From contig NZ_BNJR01000007.1 of the NCBI RefSeq assembly GCF_016860605.1, positions 1 through 64,000 on the forward strand: a stretch of 64,000 nt of DNA. The letters run 5' to 3'. The notes below the pieces were generated by a model, which was not told the DNA's origin, searched no databases, and saw only the letters and a program-made list of their open reading frames with translations. Positions 52,753 through 61,875 of the stretch are shown here, one piece after another (positions within the stretch are counted from its first letter, which is position 1; every line of letters starts with the position of its first letter). Both the position numbers and the translations under genes were made by a program. The DNA is from Lentilactobacillus fungorum. Its GTDB lineage: Bacteria > Bacillota > Bacilli > Lactobacillales > Lactobacillaceae.

Positions 52753-53449
52753 AATCGAGGGCTTGAGTTATAACAAGAACTACAAGCACATTTTAGAAAA
52801 CGTTAATTTGAAGATTGAAGCCGGCAAAACGGTCGGCTTGCTGGGAGAGAACGGGGCTGGTAAAACGACGTTGATGCGATTGATTGCCGGCCTAGCTAAA
52901 GGCGCCAAGGGATCCATTATGGTAGCTGGCAAGCAAGCCGTTGCCGATAAAAAAGCTAACGTGAGCTTTAGTGAACAGCTGGATGGCTTTAGTTCTAGCA
53001 CTAGAATTGAAAAGATCATCAGCTTTTACGAGGACGTGTACCCAGATTTCTCGACCGAACGTTATAACCAGATTGCCGGTTTCTTGCAAATCGATGAGGG
53101 ACAGCGGCTGTCGGAGCTTTCTAAAGGGATGAAGGAAAAACTCGTGATTGGCCTGACACTCTCTCGCGATACCAAGGTTTATTTGTTAGATGAGCCGTTC
53201 GGTGGTATTGACAGTATGAGCCGCAAAAAAATCATTCAAAGCATCATTCAGTGGAAAGCTCCAGACGCGATTATTTTGGTTTCCGATCACTATGTTTCTG
53301 AAATTGCCAGCATCTTAGATGAAGTTGTGATTATTAAGGATAAGACGATTTATACCAAAAAGAGCACTGAAGAGATTCGCTCTCAGTACGCGGAAGGCAT
53401 TGAACAGTACTATGAAAGCATATATGAAGGGAATGACATGAATGACTAG
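52736..53449 (+). CDS. ABC transporter ATPase (YtrB-like)
   Basis: A 237-residue ATPase. ATG 52736 follows GGAGGAAAC; the frame from 52679 is rejected. Walker A GENGAGKTT, signature LSKGMKEKL, Walker B YLLDEPFGGID are intact. Its start lies inside the GntR gene and its end overlaps the permease gene by 8 bp, so the three are tightly coupled. Confidence 0.88.
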   Translation: MNNTVEIEGLSYNKNYKHILENVNLKIEAGKTVGLLGENGAGKTTLMRLIAGLAKGAKGSIMVAGKQAVADKKANVSFSEQLDGFSSSTRIEKIISFYEDVYPDFSTERYNQIAGFLQIDEGQRLSELSKGMKEKLVIGLTLSRDTKVYLLDEPFGGIDSMSRKKIIQSIIQWKAPDAIILVSDHYVSEIASILDEVVIIKDKTIYTKKSTEEIRSQYAEGIEQYYESIYEGNDMND

Positions 53450-54242
53450 TTTTTCGAGCATTACCAAAGCACTATCGCGACCAAAGCTTTCGATTATTAA
53501 TCGAATTGTGATCGTTGACGCACTTGCAATTATTATTACGATTTTGTTCCAAGTATATAAGGGAACTCTTAGTGGCATGGACCCAGTAGCGATTACATTA
53601 ACCTATTCCATTTTTGCCTATTTAGTAGCTTTTGTGCTCCTAGCCAGAAACGTCGAACATACGTACACTAGCAGCTCGTATCGATTAATCCCTGCGAGTG
53701 ATACCAAGCTATATTCGGCAAGTTTATTGTCAGCGTTAGTGGCCATGGTGTACATGGGATTGGCTCAAGTTGGCTTGGCCTTGATTACCTCTGCGCTGGA
53801 TTTTCCAGAAATTGCTGGCGCAGCTCGGCAAATGTTTTCGGACATTTACCAGAGTTCTGATAAAACTAGCTTTGGCCTGAATATCTTTGTCATCATTACT
53901 GGATCCATCTTATTGCTGATTGCGTTAGCCCTATTCTGTTGGGCAACAATTAGCTTGATTCATCTGATTGGTAATGCGCTAACGAATTTTTTGCCGGATT
54001 CAAGGCAAAAGTTCTTCCGGTTTGTCCTTTACGTAGTCGTGATCGTGGTATTCCTATACGTCTTTACGTATGTCGTTGGAATGGTAAATGGCATCCTTCA
54101 TAATTTCAAAGGGGTTTTGGATTATTCATCCAACGCCTATCTTCAAATCTACTTTGGCAGTATTTACCTATTTGCATTCGCATTGGTTGAATCGATGGGG
54201 AATGTGTATTTGCTGAAGAACTGGGTGGAAACTGAAAACTAG
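53442..54242 (+). CDS. ABC transporter membrane subunit, operon 2
   Basis: A 266-residue protein with six predicted helices. ATG overlaps the ATPase end. No catalytic motif expected; NVEHTYTSSSYRLIPAS after helix 2 is typical of this class of exporter permeases. The substrate is unknown; by analogy with YtrA-controlled operons it responds to envelope stress. Confidence 0.8.
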   Translation: MTSFSSITKALSRPKLSIINRIVIVDALAIIITILFQVYKGTLSGMDPVAITLTYSIFAYLVAFVLLARNVEHTYTSSSYRLIPASDTKLYSASLLSALVAMVYMGLAQVGLALITSALDFPEIAGAARQMFSDIYQSSDKTSFGLNIFVIITGSILLLIALALFCWATISLIHLIGNALTNFLPDSRQKFFRFVLYVVVIVVFLYVFTYVVGMVNGILHNFKGVLDYSSNAYLQIYFGSIYLFAFALVESMGNVYLLKNWVETEN

Positions 54243-54303
54243 TGAATCGATTGAAGGGTATTTGCAATTATATGGGGAATTTCCTCTTTCAATCGTTTAA
54301 ATT

Positions 54304-54356
54304 AAAAACGATCATTCAAAGGGGATGCGTGATTTCCCTTTGAATGATCGCTTTTT
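54304..54356 (+). terminator. Strong terminator of ABC operon 2
   Basis: CGATCATTCAAAGGG pairs perfectly with CCCTTTGAATGATCG, flanked by A5 and T5. Confidence 0.9.
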
Positions 54357-54425
54357 GGAGGGAGGCTGACTTTCCGTTCTATGGCTAAAAGTGATGAGCA
54401 CTAAAATCGAATAAGTGCAAACTAA

Positions 54426-54710
54426 TCAGGTTATCGGCAGAAATTCAATGCTGATCTTGCAATGAGCTGCTTGGGCAATCTCACCCAAGAGTTTAGTTGA
54501 GGTGTTCATAGAGCCATTTTCAATCCGAGCAATTGTTGATTGTGGCTTGTGAACTAATGAAGCAAATTCTCTCTGCGACATATTTAGACTGTCACGCAAA
54601 TCACGAACCTTAACGGCAACGTCTAGGTTAATATTATATTGTTCAGCTGAACGAGCAAATGCTGGATCTCGCTGGCTTCGTTTAGCAGCATAGTCATCAA
54701 TTTTGCTCAT
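54426..54710 (-). CDS. HigA-type XRE antitoxin
   Basis: A 94-residue antitoxin. ATG 54710 follows GAAAGGAGCC. HTH at about 40-85 (RDLRDSLNMSQREFASLVHKPQSTIARIENGSM). The end ISIEFLPI is typical of HigA-like partners of RelE/HigB toxins. It overlaps the 3' end of the broken toxin gene by 14 bp, the usual toxin-first arrangement. Confidence 0.85.
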   Translation of the reverse strand: MSKIDDYAAKRSQRDPAFARSAEQYNINLDVAVKVRDLRDSLNMSQREFASLVHKPQSTIARIENGSMNTSTKLLGEIAQAAHCKISIEFLPIT

Positions 54711-55009
54711 GGTTATGGCTCCTTTCAAATTGTTCACGACGACGTTTACCTCGCTCAATTTCTCTCGTAGGAGTTTTCTTGGTAAATCCATGGGTAATCA
54801 CATACCGATTTGATTCCCAATGAAAGTAAACAGCGGATATTAGAGGATTGTTTGGAGCGAATTTCAAATCGATTAATTCCTATCTTTTTGACCCACTTTT
54901 GTCGTTGGGCAATTCTTAATCCATTAATTTCGATGTTATGGATAGTTGCATACAATTTAGCAGTAGCTTTAGATTGTAATTGATCCAGAAAAGCTTCAAA
55001 CTCACCCAA
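54697..55009 (-). pseudogene. Frameshifted HigB/RelE-like toxin
   Basis: Two frames together give a phage-type RelE/HigB toxin: GEFEAFLDQLQSKATAKLYATI...QKWVKKIGINRFEIRSKQSSN in one frame, then SAVYFHWESNRYVITHGFTK and KTPTREIERGKRRREQFE in another. The shift is near 54829, at SSN/ISAV, and needs one extra base or two missing bases. The 5' end is also unclear: EKVGIEYYN just upstream of GEFEAF is in a third frame. As given, no intact toxin can be made. A sequencing error is possible. Confidence 0.7.
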
Positions 55010-55261
55010 TTATAATATTCAATTCCAACTTTTTCATATCGTAATGATGGCGTACTCGCTATCAAAATGCAAGAAAATTGAATCAAGTGTCGTATGGATT
55101 TGTTCTAACTTATATAAGCGTTGTAAGCTATAAGTTCCCAGTTTTCAAATATAAGGTTTCCGATTAATCAGAAAACCATCTATAAACGTTGATAGATCAG
55201 TAATGCTCTAAAGGAAAGCTTGATAGATTAAATTTCAAGACATATGTTTAGGGGGATCAAG

Positions 55262-55870
55262 ATGAACGACAGTCATTTTGTTCAAAAGCTTAAGAAAACA
55301 AGAAGTGATTTGGGGATTACCCAGCAACAATTAGCTGACCAGCTTCACGTTTCCAGAAAGACGGTATCTGGCTGGGAGACCGGCCGTAATCGGCCAGACA
55401 TTGATATGCTTAGGCGAATGGCCGCGATCTATCATATCTCGCTAGATGAGTTGGTATCTGATGCGAAGGTGCCTGAACATCAAATAATCACCAAAAGGGC
55501 CTCAAGCTCATCAGTTAATCGGATAACGAGCACTTTACTTAATATTATTTTGGCCATTCTTTTAATTGAGCGGTTCACCCAAGACACAACCCATTATAAT
55601 GTTTTCATTTTGATTGACTGGGTATTTGTCTTTGGTGTGATATTGAGACTGGCCGGCAGTCGGTGGGGGCTGAAAGTGATTCACTCTGTCCATTCACCGG
55701 TGTTTTTAATTGGTTATTCGCTGTTTATTGCGGTGCTGCTTTATAGTGCGCTTACCAACTTATTTACGATGGGGTTTGTGTTTCAGTTTGTACTCCTAGT
55801 CGTCGGCTTGGTGGGGGTCATCAATTTATTGATTATCGGTCGGGACGTCATCAGCCGGCATAAATTGTAA
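55262..55870 (+). CDS. XRE regulator with membrane tail, heads ABC operon 3
   Basis: A 202-residue protein. ATG 55262 follows AGGGGGATC. HTH at 5-65 (LKKTRSDLGITQQQLADQLHVSRKTVSGWETGRNRPD), then four predicted helices (about 92-110, 115-135, 150-170, 172-195). Followed 99 bp later by the ATPase gene of an exporter. Likely regulator of that exporter. Confidence 0.82.
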   Translation: MNDSHFVQKLKKTRSDLGITQQQLADQLHVSRKTVSGWETGRNRPDIDMLRRMAAIYHISLDELVSDAKVPEHQIITKRASSSSVNRITSTLLNIILAILLIERFTQDTTHYNVFILIDWVFVFGVILRLAGSRWGLKVIHSVHSPVFLIGYSLFIAVLLYSALTNLFTMGFVFQFVLLVVGLVGVINLLIIGRDVISRHKL

Positions 55871-55969
55871 GGATCGCCAGTCCGCAGATCATACTTGGTT
55901 TCTTCAGTTAACTGATGCTTGAATTGTAGAATTTAGGATCAGATACTCAATGATCATGGGGATGATTTT

Positions 55970-56857
55970 ATGCTTAAAGTTAGTCATATCAATACCTTTA
56001 TTAATAGAAAGAAGATTATCAAAGACGTTTCCTTTCAAGTGAATTCTGGGTCAATTGTCGGGTTGATCGGACCAAATGGCGCCGGGAAAACGACGATTAT
56101 GAAAACAATTCTAGGACTCACTAAGTTCACCGGGAATATCTCGGTGGAAGATAAAACCGTTACCGAGAATAACCACGCCGCTTTAACCAGAGTGGGCGCG
56201 TTGATTGAACATCCAGCCATCTATCCATTTTTAACCGGACTGGAAAATTTGAAATTGTATTCTTTGGACGAAGCCGATATGAATAACATTGTTTCAATGC
56301 TCAAGATGGATGCTTATATCAATACCAAGTCGAAGGGGTATTCAATGGGGATGAAGCAAAAGTTGGGCATCGCAATTGCCTTGCTTAACAAGCCCCAACT
56401 GGTTATTTTAGATGAACCGATGAATGGCCTCGATATTGAAGCCACTATTTTAATTCGCAAGATTATCAAGCAATATGCAGCTCAGGGATCGGCGTTTCTA
56501 ATTTCGAGCCACGTCCTCGGTGAACTGCAAAAAGTGATGACTAACGTTTTACTGATTACCGAGGGTAAAATTATTGTCGATGAACCAATCGATGAATTTA
56601 ACCGGGTCAGCCGGCAGCAGTACCACTTGTTAACTGAAGATATGCCAACGACTGAGAAGTTGTTCGCTGAAAATCAAATTCCAGTTACCAAATCAGATGA
56701 CTATCTGGTAATTCCTCGCAAGCTTTCGGATCAAGTTCAAGAGCTGCTCTACTCTCACCACATTCGCTTAGTGGAGCTGTCGCCTCAGGGATTGAATTTC
56801 GAGCAAACGGTTGTTAGTTTGCTTCAGCAGCAAAGAAGGCAAAGCCATGAAAAATAG
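55970..56857 (+). CDS. BcrA-type ABC transporter ATPase
   Basis: A 295-residue ATPase. Walker A GPNGAGKTT, signature YSMGMKQK, Walker B LVILDEP and NGLD. It shares GALIEHPAIYPFLTG-type and GMKQKLGIA segments with the ATPase at 49319, so they are paralogues. ATG follows GGGGATG. Overlaps the first permease gene by 11 bp. Confidence 0.9.
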   Translation: MLKVSHINTFINRKKIIKDVSFQVNSGSIVGLIGPNGAGKTTIMKTILGLTKFTGNISVEDKTVTENNHAALTRVGALIEHPAIYPFLTGLENLKLYSLDEADMNNIVSMLKMDAYINTKSKGYSMGMKQKLGIAIALLNKPQLVILDEPMNGLDIEATILIRKIIKQYAAQGSAFLISSHVLGELQKVMTNVLLITEGKIIVDEPIDEFNRVSRQQYHLLTEDMPTTEKLFAENQIPVTKSDDYLVIPRKLSDQVQELLYSHHIRLVELSPQGLNFEQTVVSLLQQQRRQSHEK

Positions 56858-57605
56858 TCTAAAGCAGGAATTTTATAAGTTCAGGCACCAACGAATTCCG
56901 TTATACGGTGCCGTTGCTCTGGTGGTTTTGATGCTGTATGCAGCGGTATCATCGACTGGCGTTAATCGGATGATCATTGCTCAGGGCTTTGGTGCCGGCC
57001 AGTGGATCACAATCATTATGATTACCGTTGCCTCAACGTTTGTGGCAATGGAGTATCAGAACCGCACGATTATGACGTTGTTTTATAAGAGCTCCAATAA
57101 ATCAGCAATTTACTTTGCCAAATTGATTGTGATGTTGATTTATGGTGTCTTAATGCTTATCTTTGGCATGTTTTTAACAGTTATCTTGAAAGCTGTCATG
57201 GTTGGCGGCAAATATCGTTGGGGAGAGCCTTATGGGCAGCACCGGTTATGGATTGATTTGCTTCTCAATACAACGGGCACCTTGATTTATCTGATCTTTA
57301 TCATTGCCGTCGCCTTTCTCCTGATTGTATTGATTCGGGTAAATGCAGCTGTTGTGGGCATTGGCTTAGTGATTATTTTTATGGGAGCTGATTTCTCTTC
57401 GCTCGTCATGAGTGCTTTGCCGCATTTTGGCGCAATCATCAAATGGAATCCGCTAAATATGGTTTTTGTGATTAATCAGTTGGCAAATTCCAGTTATGAG
57501 AAATTTTCCAACCTCAGTTTGCCGCAAATTATAACTGGTAACTTGATTTATGCGGTGATCTTTATTGCCATTGGTGACGCTCTGTTCAAGAGCAGGCGGG
57601 TTTAG
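56847..57605 (+). CDS. ABC-2 permease 1 of operon 3
   Basis: A 252-residue protein with six predicted helices. ATG 56847 within the ATPase end; the frame from 56811 is rejected. MEYQNRTIMTLFYKSSNKSAIYFAKL after helix 2 matches the lantibiotic-protection permease pattern. Confidence 0.82.
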   Translation: MKNSLKQEFYKFRHQRIPLYGAVALVVLMLYAAVSSTGVNRMIIAQGFGAGQWITIIMITVASTFVAMEYQNRTIMTLFYKSSNKSAIYFAKLIVMLIYGVLMLIFGMFLTVILKAVMVGGKYRWGEPYGQHRLWIDLLLNTTGTLIYLIFIIAVAFLLIVLIRVNAAVVGIGLVIIFMGADFSSLVMSALPHFGAIIKWNPLNMVFVINQLANSSYEKFSNLSLPQIITGNLIYAVIFIAIGDALFKSRRV

Positions 57606-57623
57606 CTGAGGAAGGTGAGCAGC

Positions 57624-58376
57624 ATGAAGAAGAGTTTATATCGAGAATTTTATAAATTTGGGCATAAGAAACTAACCTGGTTTGCACCATTACTACTGTT
57701 GGTATTTATGATTTTAATCAGTGATTATCCATCTAACCGCTTATTGGCCATGATGACCTACGATTCTCCGGACGCCATTATGATCATTTTGGTGATCGTC
57801 GGTTCTACCATGTTTTCGATGGAATTTCAGAATAATGCGATTTTGACGTTGCTCTACAAGTCGCCTAGGACGTTGTCCGTCTATTTGGACAAATTCATTA
57901 CAATTTTTATCTATAACTTGATCTTGCATGGCTTGGCAATTATCTTCACCTTTGCCTTAGCCGCAACGATCAATCCAGTTTCGTGGTTTGCGGCTTATCA
58001 GTATCATCAGCCGCTAATCGTGAACATGTTTTTGGCAACAGGTGTGGATATTCTAACAACAACGTTGATTATTAGCGTGGTATTTCTGATTTCCACTTTG
58101 ATCAATTCAAACGCCGTGGTGGTAACTGTTGGCTTGGCAGTCATGTTCTTTGGTGAGGCAATCTCAAGTGATTTAACGCGGGGCTCTTCGGCGTTAACAT
58201 CATTGGCTAAGTGGAACCCGTTTAATATGACGATGCTCACTCACCAATACGTTAATTATGCGGGGTATTACGATACGACATTATTATCAAATGCTCAATT
58301 GGCAACCGGTGCGTTGGCTTATATCCTGGTGTTCTTTGCCTGTGGGTACCTAATATTTAGGAAGAAGCGATTTTAG
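57624..58376 (+). CDS. ABC-2 permease 2 of operon 3
   Basis: A 250-residue six-helix protein, 18 bp after permease 1 and clearly its paralogue (KKSLYREFYKFGHKK, MEFQNNAILTLLYKSPRT). ATG 57624 follows GAGGAAGGTGAG. Two related permeases with one ATPase is the arrangement of LanFEG or BcrABC-type immunity exporters. Confidence 0.82.
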   Translation: MKKSLYREFYKFGHKKLTWFAPLLLLVFMILISDYPSNRLLAMMTYDSPDAIMIILVIVGSTMFSMEFQNNAILTLLYKSPRTLSVYLDKFITIFIYNLILHGLAIIFTFALAATINPVSWFAAYQYHQPLIVNMFLATGVDILTTTLIISVVFLISTLINSNAVVVTVGLAVMFFGEAISSDLTRGSSALTSLAKWNPFNMTMLTHQYVNYAGYYDTTLLSNAQLATGALAYILVFFACGYLIFRKKRF

Positions 58377-58470
58377 AAGTTGAAACGGAAACCGAATCGA
58401 TAGTTTTTGATTAATCACAAACTAAAAACCGGGATTAGCGAATAATTACAAATTCAAGAATCTACAAAAG

Positions 58471-58498
58471 GGTTCAGCCAATTGCTGGGCTCTTTTTT
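58471..58498 (+). terminator. Terminator of ABC operon 3
   Basis: GGTTCAGC pairs with GCTGGGCT (two G-T pairs) around AATT-type loop, then T6. Confidence 0.75.
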
Positions 58499-58613
58499 GA
58501 TCCTGCTAAACTACGGTATGATGAGTAAGAGAGCACTCATCAAATAAATTGTTAGCGATTCTCCCAAAATGGTGGTTAACTAAAATTGCAGCAGGACAAA
58601 GGAGCTGATGGCA

Positions 58614-59174
58614 ATGGCAGCAACGATTGGTCAACGAATTAAACAAAAACGTGAAGCACTTGGATTGACCCAGAGCGAGGTGGCCGAGAAATTGTTTGTG
58701 ACCCAGCAAACAGTTGCTCGCTGGGAAGGTGATAAGCACCTACCACCAATTACCGCACTGGAAGATCTTGCCAAGCTCTTCGACGTTGAACCAGCCTACT
58801 TCTTTGGAGGTGACAAGGTCGTGATGCATAAGTTTAACTTCTTTGCCTTCTTTGGCAGCATGGTATTTAACTTACTATTCTTCTGGATGGTTGCGATTTC
58901 TATTGTGACCTTCTTATTGACGAATTGGGGGATGATCTTCGGTGGCCTCATTGCGCCGGTTGCGATTATTTACCAAGCCGTTGAAGGCATCCGCCAATTT
59001 GAATGGTCGCGATTTGGGGTTGCCTGCTTGTTTACCGTCATTGCCATCGTGGTCCTGCCGATTTGGTGGAAGTTTAACACCTACATTTGGCGCACGCTGA
59101 AAGCCTACTATCGCTATAACGTTAATTCGTTTTTCTATGAAGTAACGCCAGCCGATAAGCACGCGAAAAAGTGA
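58614..59174 (+). CDS. XRE regulator with membrane tail, heads ABC operon 4
   Basis: A 186-residue protein. AAAGGAG is only 3 nt from ATG 58608, so ATG 58614 is chosen. HTH at 5-62 (IKQKREALGLTQSEVAEKLFVTQQTVARWEGDKHLPP), then hydrophobic helices at about 78-100, 105-125 and 132-150. The ATPase gene begins 17 bp after its stop; operon likely. Confidence 0.82.
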   Translation: MAATIGQRIKQKREALGLTQSEVAEKLFVTQQTVARWEGDKHLPPITALEDLAKLFDVEPAYFFGGDKVVMHKFNFFAFFGSMVFNLLFFWMVAISIVTFLLTNWGMIFGGLIAPVAIIYQAVEGIRQFEWSRFGVACLFTVIAIVVLPIWWKFNTYIWRTLKAYYRYNVNSFFYEVTPADKHAKK

Positions 59175-59190
59175 TGCGTGATGGAAAAGA

Positions 59191-59931
59191 GTGAGGAACG
59201 TGAAGAAACAAGTAATTGATGTTAATCAGATAACAAAACAAGTGGCGGCCAATGGCAAGCACGCACCAGTAGAAATCTTGCACGGCATTTCGCTACAGGC
59301 AAACGCTGGTGAATTTCTAAGCATCGTTGGACCGTCTGGAGCGGGGAAATCTACCCTGCTGAATGCTATGTCGGGTTTGTCTAAGCCAACCAGCGGAGAA
59401 GTTCATTTGTTAGGGCAAGACCCTTACCGCCTGCGTGCTAGTCAAGCCGCCGAATTTCGGCGCAAACAAATTGGTTTTATTTTTCAGAACTATAATTTAA
59501 TTCCGGCCCTGCCAGCTTTTGATAACATTGTTTTGCCCTTGCGGTTGGCCCACAAAAACGTGGACCGTCAAAAGGTTGCTGCACTGCTTAAGCAAATCAA
59601 CTTTGCCGCCGACCCAAGTAATTTTGTCTCAAACCTCTCCGGTGGTGAGCAGCAGAAAGTCGCCATCGCCCGGGTCTTGGTGGCCAATAGCCGGATTATC
59701 TTTGCCGATGAACCAACCGGGGCGTTAGATAGCATTTCTCGCCAGATTATTTTCGGCCTGTTGCGTCATTTAACAAAGCAGGGGATTTGCATCGTCATGG
59801 TCACCCATGATATTGAAATGGCGGCCGCGACCGATAAGGCAATCACATTAAGAGATGGCCGATTAGAAAAAGTGATTAATCAGCCAACTGCCGAGGCGCT
59901 TTTTCAAGCCCTTAATGAAGAAGGAAGATGA
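59191..59931 (+). CDS. MacB/BceA-type ABC ATPase
   Basis: A 246-residue ATPase. Walker A GPSGAGKST, Q-loop FIFQNYNLIPALPAFDNI, signature LSGGEQQKVAIAR, Walker B IIFADEPTGALD: the LolD/MacB/BceA group that works with FtsX-like permeases. GTG 59191 and GTG 59200 are both possible starts; neither has a strong ribosome site. It overlaps the permease gene by 4 bp. Confidence 0.88.
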   Translation: MRNVKKQVIDVNQITKQVAANGKHAPVEILHGISLQANAGEFLSIVGPSGAGKSTLLNAMSGLSKPTSGEVHLLGQDPYRLRASQAAEFRRKQIGFIFQNYNLIPALPAFDNIVLPLRLAHKNVDRQKVAALLKQINFAADPSNFVSNLSGGEQQKVAIARVLVANSRIIFADEPTGALDSISRQIIFGLLRHLTKQGICIVMVTHDIEMAAATDKAITLRDGRLEKVINQPTAEALFQALNEEGR

Positions 59932-61343
59932 CTAGAATGCTACGAATCATTTGGCTGCAATTTAGACATTCCCTAAAGACGTGGCTACTAACGCTACTAC
60001 TCTTCATTGTGACGGGTTTCCTAATTGGCACCTGTCTGAATGCAATTTTTACCATTCGCGACCATTTTCCCAACGTCCCCAAACCACTTAACCCGACTGA
60101 CGTGTTTGCCTACCCCCTGATTTTTGGCTTGCTGACCGTTGCCATTGTGTCTAGTGGCGTCGTTAAACTAGTCATTGATGGAGCGAAAAAGGAATACACT
60201 TTGTGGACAATTTTAGGGGCAAACCCACGCCAATTGTCCGGATTGATTGGTGGCCAACTGGCTTTAATTGGTGCCCTTGGAAGCTTCGTTGGGTTCGTGT
60301 TGGCAGTGCCGTTGATGGTGCCGCTAGATACGTGGCTGATCGTTTCGTTTGGCCTTAAGGCATTCTTTCGAACCGGCTCGGTGTTTCCATTTGAATTTTC
60401 ATTTTCGGCCTGCTTATTGACGGTGGGCTTTATGGCAATTGTTTCTGGAATAGCCGGTTATTTACACGCACATAAACGATTTGTCCATGGTCAAAATGAG
60501 ATTTTAACAACGGAAAAGCCGCGCTCGCTGCTTCAACAGCTGACTTACTGGTCGGTGGTGGCTGTCAGTACCCTTGGGTTAGTCTTGGCGTATGGAGACT
60601 CCCTGATTATCACGCCTCAAGCCCAGCGTTATCTTCGGGTTGATAATTTTCACGAAGCTGGGAAGGCCTATATTCCTAATTTGTTGTTAATCATATTATG
60701 TTCAATCGTTTTATTTACGGCAGTTGCTCAATTGATATTGCCCTGGCTGATTAAGCTGTGGACCTTGATTTTACCGAAAAAGTCGTCTCTGGAAGTCAAT
60801 ACGGCCTTTTGGCACACGTTAGTTGATAAACCTTACTTAGCATCGTTGATTTCACCACTCGTTGCTGGTTCGTTTATGCTGACGGGCATTACCTACATCG
60901 CTTCAGATATTACGAACTTCGGGACTAATCAGGAAGCGGCAGCTAATACCGAGGCATCGATTATTGGCTTTGTGGGCACGCCATTACTCATTATTTTGGC
61001 CAACGTGTTGACGATTACCATTATGACCAGCGCTAGTAAACGGGCAACCTTAACGCAACTGGCAGTGTTGGGATTTGCGCCTCGCAATTTGATTGATGAA
61101 AAGATTCAAGAAGCGTTCATTTATTCGACAACGTTCTTGATTTCTGCGGTCATTATGAACATCCCGTTTCACCTAATTGTCACGCATTTGGTAATCGCGA
61201 CGCATAATGCGGTCACGCTACCATGGACAGCCATTTTTATTTGGCCAGTTTGGCTGTGGTTGATGATGGTGATTTTTATTATCGCTGTGAACGCCTGGCA
61301 GGTCTGGCGATTTACCAAAAAGAATCAGCTAATGGTTGCCTAG
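59928..61343 (+). CDS. FtsX-like ABC permease
   Basis: A 471-residue membrane protein with about eight predicted helices arranged as two FtsX-like halves (about 15-135, including AKKEYTLWTILGANPRQLSGLIG, and 310-460, with KRATLTQLAVLGFAPRNLIDE). The ILGANPRQ and VLGFAPRN coupling segments recur in both halves. It lacks the very large extracellular domain of BceB (about 650 residues). With the 59191 ATPase it forms a mechanotransmission-type complex for peptide resistance or release (inference). Confidence 0.8.
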   Translation: MTRMLRIIWLQFRHSLKTWLLTLLLFIVTGFLIGTCLNAIFTIRDHFPNVPKPLNPTDVFAYPLIFGLLTVAIVSSGVVKLVIDGAKKEYTLWTILGANPRQLSGLIGGQLALIGALGSFVGFVLAVPLMVPLDTWLIVSFGLKAFFRTGSVFPFEFSFSACLLTVGFMAIVSGIAGYLHAHKRFVHGQNEILTTEKPRSLLQQLTYWSVVAVSTLGLVLAYGDSLIITPQAQRYLRVDNFHEAGKAYIPNLLLIILCSIVLFTAVAQLILPWLIKLWTLILPKKSSLEVNTAFWHTLVDKPYLASLISPLVAGSFMLTGITYIASDITNFGTNQEAAANTEASIIGFVGTPLLIILANVLTITIMTSASKRATLTQLAVLGFAPRNLIDEKIQEAFIYSTTFLISAVIMNIPFHLIVTHLVIATHNAVTLPWTAIFIWPVWLWLMMVIFIIAVNAWQVWRFTKKNQLMVA

Positions 61344-61409
61344 CGGTTAGGAACTTTGTAAGATAGGAATATACAGAGAATCAAATTTGTGGCTTTCGAG
61401 GTGGCGTTG

Positions 61410-61781
61410 ATGGGTAAAGAGATTGTAGTCTATCCGGTCATTTTGGCTAAAGTAGATGAACATTACTGTGTCACCATTCCAGGGATTGCCAGTGGCTTTA
61501 CACATGGCAAGCAACGGCTGGATGCGATTAAGTTTGCAATGAATCTTATCGGCCGACTACTGAGCATCGAGACCAATTACCCTAGGCCGCCGGAGCAAAA
61601 TCGAATTCAGCTTAAGGACAACGAACAATTGATCTACGTAGCGGTTAATCTGAACGATTATCGCCAAATGATTGACGTTGCGGTTGAGATTCCGGAAGCG
61701 TTGGACCACTTAGCCTCTGAGAAGGGGCTCGATTTGTCGGCAGTAATGGTGGCCGCTTTGAAAACGAAATTGAATCATTAA
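61410..61781 (+). CDS. HicB-like protein without HicA
   Basis: A 123-residue protein. ATG 61410 follows GAGGTGGCG. The N-terminal half (YPVILAKVDEHYCVTIPGIASGFTHGKQRLDAI) is a HicB-type RNase H-like antitoxin fold; the C-terminal part (LDHLASEKGLDLSAVMVAALKTKL) resembles an HTH or RHH tail. No HicA toxin gene lies on either side, so it is an orphan or has another role. Confidence 0.7.
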   Translation: MGKEIVVYPVILAKVDEHYCVTIPGIASGFTHGKQRLDAIKFAMNLIGRLLSIETNYPRPPEQNRIQLKDNEQLIYVAVNLNDYRQMIDVAVEIPEALDHLASEKGLDLSAVMVAALKTKLNH

Positions 61782-61782
61782 T

Positions 61783-61825
61783 AAAAAGGTCTTTGAGCAG
61801 TGTCGCAATACTCAAAGACTTTTTG
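61783..61825. terminator. Bidirectional terminator
   Basis: AAAAAGGTCTTTGAG pairs with CTCAAAGACTTTTT through GTCTTTGAG/CTCAAAGAC, between the HicB-like gene and the minus-strand GNAT gene. Confidence 0.85.
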
Positions 61826-61875
61826 TTGGTGAATTGGATTGTTTGTGGTGTGAAAGAAATTTGCGGCAAGGTTGG

